Below, in pieces: positions 50,431-59,899 of a DNA stretch of 64,000 bases. The stretch comes from Paragonimus westermani (lineage: Eukaryota; Platyhelminthes; Trematoda; Plagiorchiida; Troglotrematidae), in contig QNGE01000107.1 of NCBI GenBank assembly GCA_008508345.1, positions 266,338 through 330,337 on the forward strand. Direction: 5' to 3'. The translations under genes and the position numbers were made by a program. The notes under the pieces are model-generated. The model saw only the letters and a program-made list of their open reading frames with translations, searched no databases and had not been told where the DNA came from. Position 1 is the stretch's first letter. Every line of letters begins with the position of its first letter.

Positions 50431-52790
50431 ATTTTCCCCAAAGAACGGTTTAATTTTTGGGATATCCTTGAAAATTAATTTGTAAATTTGAATTTCATGT
50501 TTTCGCGTCATAACGTGCCAAAACTTAAATCCCGCGCACGTTTGCTCTCTGTCTTTGATTGGTCCATTCTACTTTTAATGGGCTAATTCCAGTGGGGTTG
50601 TCCAAGGTTGTTCAGAAACTATATATACGCGAACGCTGGTCTGTCAAGTTACCTTTGGTTTGAGAGCAAATGCATTCTCGGCTCAAGGTCATGGTCGCGG
50701 CCGTGGTAACTGTAACGCGCAACCGAAATCAACGAGCGTGCACGAATTGAATTTGAGTTGTGTGACGGGGCGTGCTGTTGTGTTGTCGGTGCCGTTTTAA
50801 CTTTCGTTTGTGTAAGTCGTGTGCATAGCTTACTGGGCATTCGGCTCATGCTTGTTTGTATTGTTCCTCTTTTCAGAACTGTTGTTCGAACCCATACTTC
50901 GGAAGAGCGCTGTCACCTGGTGCGTCCACGTTGCCTGAAGGTTGGTCCGCGAAGTCACGGGCACCCAGAGTAGGGTCGGCTGGCCTGCATGTTACAGTAA
51001 CCCCCGTGACATTTGACTTTACGCATGAAGCAACGAGAAGGTATGTCACAGAGAGTAGAATGAAGCGTTACAAAAGCTGTTATTCCGATCGCTTCTAAAT
51101 GGGCCTCGTTTGTGAGAACGTCTTTGGCCTCTGCGATAAATTCACCCATGTGTGCGTCTAATGGTTCCAGATGACCACCACTACAAAAAGAGCCAGTCAC
51201 AAATGGACCGCTTACAAACGGCTGGATAACGCGACCAGGTGTGTAGAATGTTACGGTACCTGGCTAATCAAAAACAGGCAACCCATCGACGTTAACTTGT
51301 AAAGTCAGTTGATCGCCGTCGCAAAGTTTCTGCTACTTATGCACATTTTATAGGCATCTGCGGAGTCCAGTGTGCAATTGCGAGCCCATGGGAAGTGCCT
51401 TATTTGAGCTTGTTCTTGGAGTATCGCGTACACTTCTGGGGCTTAAAAGCAAGTTAGAAACGAGCGGCTTCAAAAATATGGCAGACAGCCCCAGATCAAT
51501 GACCTTGACGAACCTCCCTTGAATGGAGAACAATCTCACTGCATCAGGAATACCGGCTACCGTAGTTTTCATTATCACGGTTGAATGGTATGCTTTCCAC
51601 AGAACTCATATGAACTGTGCAGATCGTGCATCGTCTCAGTGGATGGGATTGGACACAGCCCCCCACCACTTGGTTGCTTCTATCCCCATCAATTCACAGC
51701 AAGCATAATAAAAGCAAGGACTACCAGGTTTCGCTAATGAAATACCATCATTTTTCATGGTGGCAGAAATAGTGTTGATATCAAGTCTTGGACGTTCCCG
51801 GCGTGCTGGACGATATACTGCAGTACGACAATATAACCTTCACCATCAACTCAAGGCGCAACAAGATGCCTTCGGAGAGTATGGGAGCCAACAAATCAGA
51901 AGCGAACTAGTGCTTAGTGTAACTGGAACGTCCAAGGTGAGAAGTAGTCTTCAGTTTCGTCTTTAGAGTGCATTTGTTGAACAATAAAAGTGCATTGTAT
52001 CACGCATACATTCAAATTGATATGGTGTTTTATTAACTATTATTATCCGTAAAGCATCACAGAAACCATAGTGCGAAAAGCAACCGAACAAGAAACATTT
52101 AACAACCAAATGACTCGGAGTTATCAAGCTAGCCTGGATAAGCAAAATTTGCACCCAAATGATAACCGTTTATTCTCAAATCAGACACACTTATTGCATT
52201 TACAAATATCATTCTTAAGTCAATCATAACCATTAATGGACGATAAAACTGGTCCTCAAAAATACTGCATTCAATAAAGTTTATAATCTCCGGTTGGTAG
52301 GTGGAGTGAAAAAGACGGGCGGGCGCGTGGTATATTCCTGGCCAACCTTGTCAATTCGGCCATAGGTTTACCGCGTTGTGGTGATTGTAATTTGTGACTG
52401 AACTTTGTGGTATTACTGCTTAACTGCAAGAGTATTTGCTCTGTAAGTAGCACGGTTTCAATCACGATTTTGTTCATATGCTGCTACTGCGTAGAAAATA
52501 GCACCGCGTTTGGTCTAAGTACAACTGCAGATATTACTGTGCACTTCTAACAACTACACCCATACAGATCTGCTGCAACGAAACCCTACGAAAAACCGAC
52601 TCTTGTTTGAGTGGAAGCGTAGATGAACATCGGGACTTCTGGCCATTTTGTTTATCATTGCTCATGTTTAACCTTGGAAACCCTCGCTTGTCTAGTTTAT
52701 TCCGTTGCCACAGAATAGAAAAGCACGAATGGTCGTAAGCTTATGCCTCTCATGTCAGAGCAGTGCCTCTGGAAGCGTGGATAGAGAGAC
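50431..52790. other. 2.4 kb without recognised genes
   Basis: No protein family is recognised. There is a TATA-like ctatatatacg at about 50620-50630 and a possible short insertion with 6-bp flanking repeats at 50757-51010. Confidence 0.4.
50757..51010. repeat. Possible 254-bp insertion with atttga flanking repeats and imperfect inverted ends
   Basis: The 6-bp atttga occurs at 50751-50756 and again at 51011-51016. The enclosed segment starts GTTGTGTGACGGGG and ends CCCCCGTGAC, whose reverse complement GTCACGGGGG is similar to the start. This looks like a small DNA transposon or a solo LTR, but both signals are short and could be chance. Confidence 0.2.
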
Positions 52791-52796
52791 TTTGCT

Positions 52797-54480
52797 TTGT
52801 ATTATCAAAGAATCTGGCAATCAAACTTCAACTGTTCAGCTTCTACACATCTGCTTTACAAATCGGTAGCAAAATGCTGTGCTCTGTGTCTAAGCCTCAT
52901 CGCCACTAATCAAGGGTTTTGGTGTTCTACAGGGGTGGCCCTTCCTCTTTTCTTACTTTCACTCTATATTGCATTCATGTCACTCAACAATCACACAGTT
53001 GTAGTCAAACCCGCAATGCTGTGGGGTGAGGCATCAGGCGTCCTATTGGAAATTCTCCCTTGCTTTACCTGACAGTTTATCAGAGACAACAATCTGATCG
53101 AAATTCCGTTATATGTATGTTAACGCAGCTAGATTTGTCCGCGCTCTGTTCTCGGTCATGGAATGGAAATCAGTGTAAGAAATTCAAAAAACACGTTCAC
53201 AATTCTCGTAATTAATATATTCATATTCCAATTGTTTTCTGTTAAACGTCTGGCAACTACTACGAGTAAAACACCAGAGATACTTCACGCTATTAAAAAG
53301 TTCATGGAAGTGGATGAATTTTCATATTCCTGTAGTGAGGACAAGCAGTCACACTATAATACTCACATCACTACTATTCAGTAGCGGAGCGAGAGCATAG
53401 ATTTTGACATCGAAATGGCCGCGGGAAAGATACGAGAAGTAACATTGGATTGCCGCATCGCATAGTGTTTTTTGCTACATGACGGAACTGAGCATGGCGT
53501 CCGTGGCAACTGTGACTTTCTGAGACAAGCTTCCTACGTAGCTCTGTTTTTGTTTGTGGTCTTTCTAAAACCCATAACCCATGTTTAGTTTTCCGAATAA
53601 ATGACCCTTGTGTCATTCGAGTTGTTGGCTTCCAACACTACGACGGATATTCAAATTCTTCCCTCAACCCATGTCAACCGGCCACTCGTTTTATCAAGAC
53701 TTGTGTGCTCCCTCATTGCGTGTAATTTCACCAGTTGTTTTCCCTGGTTTGCTGCCAAAGACTTCTGTACTCCTCGCCAGACAAATAATCGCCGTATTGG
53801 CATTCCTAGCAAACAACGTGATGTTTTTAATTCTTTACCCCATTTTAGGGTATGTGAAAATTTCATCAAACATCTTAATCGTATAACCCACCCCCTACAT
53901 TCGAATTTCTTCAAGTGTGTTTATACCTCTTCTACCAGATCATGATTTACACACATACTTACACATAACCGTTCTTCCCATTCCTCCGCCACCTCTAATT
54001 TGACTCGACTGCTTATACTTGAATTATCCACTGACCGAAATCACCGGATTTTTAATAGTTGATATGGGCTATGAAGGAGTTCCCTAAATATTCCCTGGGT
54101 TACATGAGGTACAATTATTATTTTGTGACCCAAGCACACCAAATTACTGGCACTCCACTTGTTATTGATTTGTGTATTCAAAAGAATAAATGTTCACCTC
54201 CCAGGAATCAAAAACCATATCATTGAGTTGACGTGACCAAATATGATAATCCCTCTCACCGTGCACATGCCGAAAAAGTGCACGTTGAAGTATGTTATAT
54301 TTCTACTGTTAGAAAGTCTCACTTACCTTGTGGTTTCAAGATTCATTTGGGCACAAGGACTGTCGTCTGTCGTAGCTACAATTTGCATACATCAAAATAA
54401 TTTGCAAATCTGATGGTTTGTACAAGAGCCCTCTAGTTACACTCCTTTACATCATGCTTGTTATGATGACTGCAGCATTG
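52797..54480 (+). mobile_element. Decayed Penelope-like retroelement (tentative)
   Basis: NQGFWCSTGVALPLFLLSLY followed by IAFMS (52908-52980) resembles the Penelope reverse transcriptase motif DGVAMGSPLGPLLADIFMS. HAIKKFMEVDEF (about 53288) resembles the downstream H..LKFTMEVE block. KQRDVFNSLPHFRVCENFIK then HLNRITHP (53800-53890) resembles the KKDVFVSLPYFG..SEKF..L region before the GIY-YIG nuclease. I could not find a GIY-YIG motif or a hammerhead ribozyme. Stops and frameshifts throughout. Confidence 0.45.
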
Positions 54481-55378
54481 GTAAAATTAACAGATGATCA
54501 CTACTCTAAAATAACTAATAGACATTAAACCTTCAATATGACGTCAGTTGTCGGTTTGACGCTGAGGTGATGCAACGGGGTGGGAAACTGGGAAGCGATT
54601 GCAAACACTTCTGTATACAGTACAGTAGGATTAGAACCATGGAGTACTAGAAGAAGGCTGCTCGTTTTCAGTCCCTTCAAGATAAGCTGCAAATATTACT
54701 GTTAAATCGCTGCTGGTGATTTAGGGGTAATTCCTTTAGTAACGCAAAGTCGATGACTCCACTAACGCTTATTCAGATGGTCGAGTTAACGGGACTATCT
54801 TCCAAGTCCAGAAAACGTCGAAAAGGCGATTGAAAAGATTGGAATTTATACGGTACTGTTTGATAAAATTACCATAAAGGTACTATCTCACCTTGAATGT
54901 GAATTAGTCGGATACACAAATTATCCAACAAGAAGGCGTTTAAAATGAAGTAACCAAACATGCATCCGCCAGTGGCCACCAGACAACAGAAAGTAAACTT
55001 ATACAAATAATCGGGTGCAGATGAAGGTGGGTGCGTCTCACTCAGTATCAAGAACAGAAGTTTTACCACATAAGCAATGATAGTTGTAAAAGGAAGGAAT
55101 CAAACACTATGCAGTTACGGTGAAAAAATTCATCATGATGATTTGCTGCACACAGCAAAGACTAATGAAGTCAAATTTAGAATCAACTCCCTACAAACAA
55201 AATAAACACGTCTCAGAGAGCTCATCACTCCACATCATACCAAACAAAAAGGACAGACGTACCAGACGAACTTTAACAGATCCAACAGTTACTAAAGTGA
55301 ATGGCATATAAACATCAGTGAACTAAAATAACAAGCTTTGGTCAGTCTCAGGTTGTTCGTTATCATTGCTATTGCTAT
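54481..55378. other. 0.9 kb without recognised features
   Basis: AT-rich, only short open frames, no family resemblance. It may include the 3' flank of the Penelope-like relic. Confidence 0.4.
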
Positions 55379-55424
55379 TCAGCTACTACTACTCATACTC
55401 CTCCTCCTCCTACTACTACTATAC
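55379..55424. repeat. TAC/TCC trinucleotide microsatellite at the 3' end of the R2-like element
   Basis: Runs of CTACTACTAC, CTCCTCCTCCTCC and TACTACTACTA lie one after another on the plus strand. Similar TACTAC units flank the other end of the R2-like element (59131-59137), which suggests the element entered a trinucleotide repeat. Confidence 0.85.
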
Positions 55425-55949
55425 CGTTTATTTTGAGGAGCAGTTTACACAGCTTCTTGCAAATAAAGAACAAGCGGCGACACCAATATGAAATAAGAGA
55501 AATGGAATGGGGAGTATGCAGAAACAAGTTCACAGTCAAATGTTACGCACTATGTAGTTGGTAACATTGTACAGTTAACAGGTTCTCGCATAAGAATGAC
55601 AAGCGGTAATAGTTCAAACATCAAACAAAAAAGTTAGGGGTGTGTACCAAACAGTGTGCAGAACAGTGGAGGCACAGGATAAGAGAAATAAAACTCGGTA
55701 AACGTGAAATATTATGGACAGTAGATCTCACATAATCACAGGCTCTTCCGGGCACAGAGGTGCTATCACAGTCAAGGCCCACGCATCGGGAAAGAATGTC
55801 CTTCATAGAGAGACGACTGTCAGGGAGGTGGCAACAGTCAACGCCAGGTTCCCCGCATATAGGTGCCGTAGGTTTTCAGGGAACCAAGAACAGTTAGTAA
55901 ACATAGATCTGTGACTGCATAGGAGGGCAGTCCGAGTCGAAGAATAGCG

Positions 55950-57158
55950 CTACATGAAGAAAGGAACATTATTCCGCGAAAGGAAATAATCACAGGTGAA
56001 TGAGAGAGTGAGAGAGTTCACCTTACAGCTCATGGTATGGAGGATGGACAAAATGGCAGCTTTATGGGAGTCAGTACCGTATTTCGCAATCCTGTCGGTC
56101 CAGGCAAGCTGGCATCGGTAGTCATCCACTATACTGACATCAAGCACCACAGCAGCGCCGCCACGAACCGCGATCACATCGGGTTTGATGAACGAGCTCG
56201 CCGTTGGTACTTGCATCTCCTCGAAGACTGTATAGCCCAAGTTACGCAGTCGTCTCGCCAGGTCTTTAGCCACGCGGTCATGTCGAGCACAACGCGCATC
56301 GTGAGTGATCCAGCGTGATTGAAGACTATGAGCGAGGCTTTCTGGTTGACCGCAGTTGCCACGGCAGAGAACTGACTGGCCGCTTCGGTCACCTCGTGAG
56401 TTTCGGACCTTGATCCGCAGCAGACTACACCTAAGCTGGATAGCACGAATAAAAATCCTGAGGAAGATGCGGTCTGGATAGAACAGCCAACGGTTGGAGA
56501 GTGGAGAGCGTGATACTTCCCGAAGTCCGCAGCCATCTAGTGAGTGGTAGAGTTTATCGGTCCACGCAGCGTGAACTTCCTCCTTGCTCGTCACCACTAC
56601 ACCCTGGACGCGTACCGGGACGTTTACGTCCCTCAGGATAGGGCCAAACGAATGGTCTTTGACCACATTCCGCAGAACTGGACATTGACTAGAGAGCAGT
56701 CCCTCTAGTCGGGATTTGCGCGAGATGGGGATAGTGGTAAATAAACTCGGGATGCTCAGACCACCCAAACGAACTGGTGTGTGGATGTAGCTGATGGGTG
56801 TGTCCTTGGGAAGGCGCAGCCACTGCTGAACAAACTGGCGAATGGTACAGTCCATTGCTTCGAGCGTGTTCCGGTGCACTCGATCCAGTACCAACGAGTG
56901 ATTTATCTTCGGAAACAAATGCTGTCTCAGCAGATCCAAGCGTTGATGCGGCTTCAAAGGCGCTCTGGTCGTTTCATTCAGCATCGTGCGAAGCTGCAGA
57001 CGGCGATTAGTGAAAGCTTTACCTTTCCAGGTGAACGAGATACCTAGGTAGGTCACCGTATCAATGGAGCTTAGTGAGCTGATAGTATCCGGACCGAACC
57101 GGATAGACTCATTGGAAATGACGGTCACGTTGTGTTTGTGATCACCGCGAATGACCAT
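55950..57158 (-). CDS. R2-like ORF, C-terminal part: thumb, CCHC knuckle and restriction-like endonuclease
   Basis: A 402-codon open stretch starts with MVIRGDHKHNVTVISNESIR and TVTYLGISFTWKGK, the region after motif C in R2. A zinc-knuckle-like stretch CRGNCGQPESLAH lacks its last cysteine, replaced by Arg (SLQSRW instead of LQ.C). The endonuclease signature follows: FIKPDVIAVRGGAAVVLDVS then IVDDYR (KPD...hhhhDhxh), and WTDRIAKYGTDSHKAAI (the K...KY segment). The core endonuclease residues appear intact. Stop at 55950. Confidence 0.8.
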   Translation of the reverse strand: MVIRGDHKHNVTVISNESIRFGPDTISSLSSIDTVTYLGISFTWKGKAFTNRRLQLRTMLNETTRAPLKPHQRLDLLRQHLFPKINHSLVLDRVHRNTLEAMDCTIRQFVQQWLRLPKDTPISYIHTPVRLGGLSIPSLFTTIPISRKSRLEGLLSSQCPVLRNVVKDHSFGPILRDVNVPVRVQGVVVTSKEEVHAAWTDKLYHSLDGCGLREVSRSPLSNRWLFYPDRIFLRIFIRAIQLRCSLLRIKVRNSRGDRSGQSVLCRGNCGQPESLAHSLQSRWITHDARCARHDRVAKDLARRLRNLGYTVFEEMQVPTASSFIKPDVIAVRGGAAVVLDVSIVDDYRCQLAWTDRIAKYGTDSHKAAILSILHTMSCKVNSLTLSFTCDYFLSRNNVPFFM

Positions 57159-58237
57159 AAGCTTCGTTTTACGCGTGTTGACCTGCAGCCCGGATAATTC
57201 CAGAGCACTAGCGGCGCTGCAAGCTTCTCGGAGAGTCGCGTGGAGTTTTCAGCCAGGAGGATCAGATCGTCGGCATAGGCAAAACCGCTGACCATTGTGT
57301 CGTGGAACTGGTAGCCAAGCTCCGGTCGAGAAAGAGCCAGCACCTCATCCATTGTCATGATAAACAAAAACAGCGACAGCCGGTCACTCTGGCGAACGCC
57401 ACGCTAGGACCCGAGGACGGTGCTGCCAAGCGTGATGGAAGCATTCCGATAGGAGTCAGCAATGTAATATGTCAGAGGTGTAGGGGCATCGAAAGCTTGG
57501 GCCGATCTGATAATAGAGTCCTGCGAGATGGAGTCAAATGCTTTGGACACGTCGATAAAGGCCGCACACAGACTTGAAAAGGTCGTGCATGAGTTCCGAA
57601 GCAGCGCATGGAGCAGTGAAGTCGCCTCGAGGCAACCGTCACGATGTAGGAAAGCAAACTGAAGAGCGGGCAGATGCAAGCCCGTGTTCCAACGATCAGC
57701 CAATATCTTATGAAAACAACGAATCAACGTTGAAGATACGGCCATTGGTCTGAACTCGGTTGGAGATGAATGATTATTAACTTTCGGAACAAGCGTGATG
57801 CGAGAGCGGCACAGATGGATCGAACAAACTTGGGTTAGCAAGAAAAGGTTGAAGTATCCGGCCAGGGCATCAACTTTCATGCGCTTCAAATGTTTGGACG
57901 AAAGCTTGTCCAAACCCGGGGCGGTGTTCTCCATTTGCTTCAAGGTGCGTGATACTTCATCTACGGTGATCGGGTCGACCAATGACCAGTCTGAAGGCAG
58001 AATCGTGCGGGACGATCGCTCATCAGGGTGCGGATGAGCCGATAGTACTTCGGACCAGTATTCGTTGGAACTATCCGGAAGGTCACGGTCCATTTTGTAT
58101 GCAGTTCTCCAATTGCCAGACAAAAACGGCAAAAGCGGCATCTTTCCTGCGCTGGTGGTACAGCGTTTGAATCGCTGCATAGTTAGCTCTCCGTATCTGT
58201 TTGCTGGCCACGAGGGCTCCGACGTTAATGCCAGCAC
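57125..58237 (-). pseudogene. R2-like reverse transcriptase part, one in-frame stop
   Basis: In one frame: ENTAPGLDKLSSKHLKRMKV (R2 AGPDGI block), SRITLVPKVNNHSSPTEFRP (usually LIPKV...GEFRPI), AFIDVSKAFDSISQDSIIRS (motif A with Asp intact), then TAG near 57405, RGVRQSDRLSLFLF (motif B, normally RGVRQGDPLSPLLF) and SGFAYADDLILLAENS (motif C intact). The frame is lost near 57160. The enzyme would copy element RNA onto nicked target DNA. Apart from motif B changes and the stop, the catalytic aspartates are kept. Confidence 0.8.
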
Positions 58238-59050
58238 GTGGTCGGGTAGTCAGTCGCCAGGTACACAGAAACGCTTGTGCGGCATGCATGTTCGACAGCG
58301 ACTTAGCTTGTACCATCGTGAAAATACCTGCCTGAAGACCGCGGGCAATAGCTAGTAGTCCGTCGGTTTGTAAAGAAGCCTCGCTAATAGACTCCAGTTG
58401 GGTAATCACTGTTTGGATCAAACAGGCAAACCAATCGGAGTTTTCGGCAGCTTGGGACTCAGTACCAGATGTCACGTTGGTCTGCGAGACGGTGACTGGA
58501 TTGGCAATGGGGACGAGATTCCTCTGCCAACTCAGTGCATACAGACGCGTCCGGATGCTCTCAACAGTACGACCTAGGAAAAGTGGCATGAGCCGATTAT
58601 GGAGTTCGCGTCGAGTAGGGCACCACGGGGCCAGATCATCAGCAGTCTTGAGAAGAGAAACCGATTCTTGCTTAGACCAATTTGTTCCGGTGGATTTCAT
58701 GTGGGTGAGATTCTGACGGTTGCGTTCGATTGGATGTGCACGCCTCCTGTGTTGACTGAGACCGATTTTGGTGGAAAAGGTGCGATCACAGTCGGCGCAG
58801 TCAAAGACTGTGGCATGCTGGGCGTCAAAATCTTGCTCTCGATCATTCCTGCGTCGATGCATACGAGTATGCGCCGACAAGCCAGCGTTCGACTTGCAAA
58901 TTCGGCCACATTCTGAACAGGTGTACTCCGCTCGCCTATCCTGTGTACTGGTAGAAGCCTGCACGGAGGTGCTGGCGGTAAGTTCATGATATTGATCGAT
59001 TGTAACCAGTACTTTAAAAGCAAGTAGAGTGGTTGGCCCTATCTGGAGTT
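58083..59050 (-). CDS. R2-like ORF, N-terminal part: two C2H2 zinc fingers and Myb-like region
   Basis: The frame is open right from the 3' edge of the ribozyme and contains no ATG before the first zinc finger. This is consistent with the uncertain, non-canonical starts reported for R2 proteins. Finger 1 is CSECGRICKSNAGLSAHTRM then H (C-x2-C-x12-H-x3-H). Finger 2 is CADCDRTFSTKIGLSQHRRR then AH (H-x4-H). A Myb-like stretch follows: NWSKQESVSLLKTADD and LFLGRTVESIRTRLYALSW. In R2 these modules bind target DNA. The frame ends at 58083, where a frameshift moves the reading into the next frame, which is open from 58237. Confidence 0.8.
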
Positions 59051-59127
59051 GCTGAACGCTTAGCCAGTCAAGGTTTACACAAAGACTGCCCAGTCGGCAC
59101 CACGAGGGGGTGGTTCAGCGCGCCGAC
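59051..59127 (-). ncRNA. HDV-like self-cleaving ribozyme at the 5' end of the R2-like element
   Basis: All parts of the double pseudoknot can be traced on the minus strand. P1: GTCGGCGC (59127-59120) with GTGCCGAC (59100-59093), one G-U pair. P2: GCTGAAC (59119-59113) with GTTCAGC (59057-59051). P3: CAC (59112-59110) with GTG (59103-59101). L3: CCCCTC (59109-59104), able to make P1.1 with the GG of TGGGCA (59092-59087). P4: CAGTC (59088-59084) with GACTG (59069-59065). J4/2: GCTAAGC, with the expected catalytic cytosine at 59063. Predicted cleavage is 5' of G59127. R2 elements are known to carry such ribozymes, which process the 5' end from a host co-transcript. All helices look intact, so activity is plausible but untested. 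Confidence 0.88.
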
Positions 59128-59128
59128 T

Positions 59129-59178
59129 AATACTACTGCTTCTGTTTTTGGAACGATTGTGGTAGAAACAGTAGTACT
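59129..59178. repeat. Imperfect inverted repeat flanking the R2-like 5' end
   Basis: aatactactgcttct (59129-59143) pairs with agaaacagtagtact (59164-59178) with two mismatches over 15 bp and a 20-nt loop. It begins two bases outside the predicted element end, so it belongs to the target DNA or to a pre-existing element. Confidence 0.6.
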
Positions 59179-59179
59179 A

Positions 59180-59899
59180 TAGTAAACAAGTGTTTTCAGA
59201 TATTACTACCTAGGATCATACATCAACAACGATATTGCCAAAATTTTTTCTGAGACAAAACGTGCAACATGTGAAACCATCATCAGAAGACGATGAAGCG
59301 AGTAAATTGTGGAAATCACGTGGTTGATTAGATGAGCACCGGGTTGCATGCTACGTCACGCGGTTTTGATGGAATGCGTATGTGGGCGCAAGGTGGTAAA
59401 GTCTAATCTTAGACCACCTCAACAGCTGGCCGAAACTCTCCCGAGTCATCGGTATATGCTTGTTCAGTTACACTAGTTTGAAATGTGCCACAGTAATCAA
59501 AATACAGTTAGCACAAATGCAGGGCTAGCTTCTACGCAGTAGCGATAACACAGCAAGTGGGTCAACGGACTTGTCATGTAATCCGCATTAGATACAGCGC
59601 AAATATTATTGCGGTTAAGCTACGGTAGCACAGTGTTCAATTACAAATTGCAATCATCACATTAGCCGAACTTTAAATGAAGGGCTGGATTGCGGTGATG
59701 ATATGGTTTCTTGTAATGACTGAAGGTAAGTCGACTTGGATGAAGATCGAATTTGCAAAAAAGGCGAGATAACACTGGAAGATAGAACGGTAAAACAATT
59801 GCCAAACGAAAGGAGACTAAACATGTCAGTCATGTTCTTCACATTCGCCAAAACTTCCATGACGTACGGATATCTGTAGTTTTATGGTGGTCTGGATTT
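59180..59899. other. 0.7 kb without recognised features
   Basis: No domain was identified. It may hold the decayed 3' end of the minus-strand Gypsy element to the right. Confidence 0.35.

Larger units (their letters stand above)
55430..59127 (-). mobile_element. R2-like non-LTR retrotransposon, near full length, outside rDNA
   Basis: Minus-strand order: an HDV-like ribozyme at the 5' end (59127-59051), two C2H2 zinc fingers, a Myb-like region, reverse transcriptase, a CCHC-type knuckle, and a restriction-like endonuclease ending at 55950. A 3' untranslated part of about 0.5 kb reaches a trinucleotide repeat near 55425. This is the architecture of R2-clade elements, which copy themselves by target-primed reverse transcription. 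Lesions are few: a frameshift near 58.1-58.2 kb, an in-frame TAG near 57405, a frameshift near 57.16 kb and a lost knuckle cysteine. No 28S rRNA sequence is in either flank, although canonical R2 is 28S-specific. The length, about 3.7 kb, is normal for R2. Confidence 0.85.

Noticed and set aside
51348..51578. Minus-strand frame with VKVIDLGLSAIFLK, like a kinase DFG segment
   Set aside because: No catalytic loop, glycine loop or activation segment nearby; a chance match.
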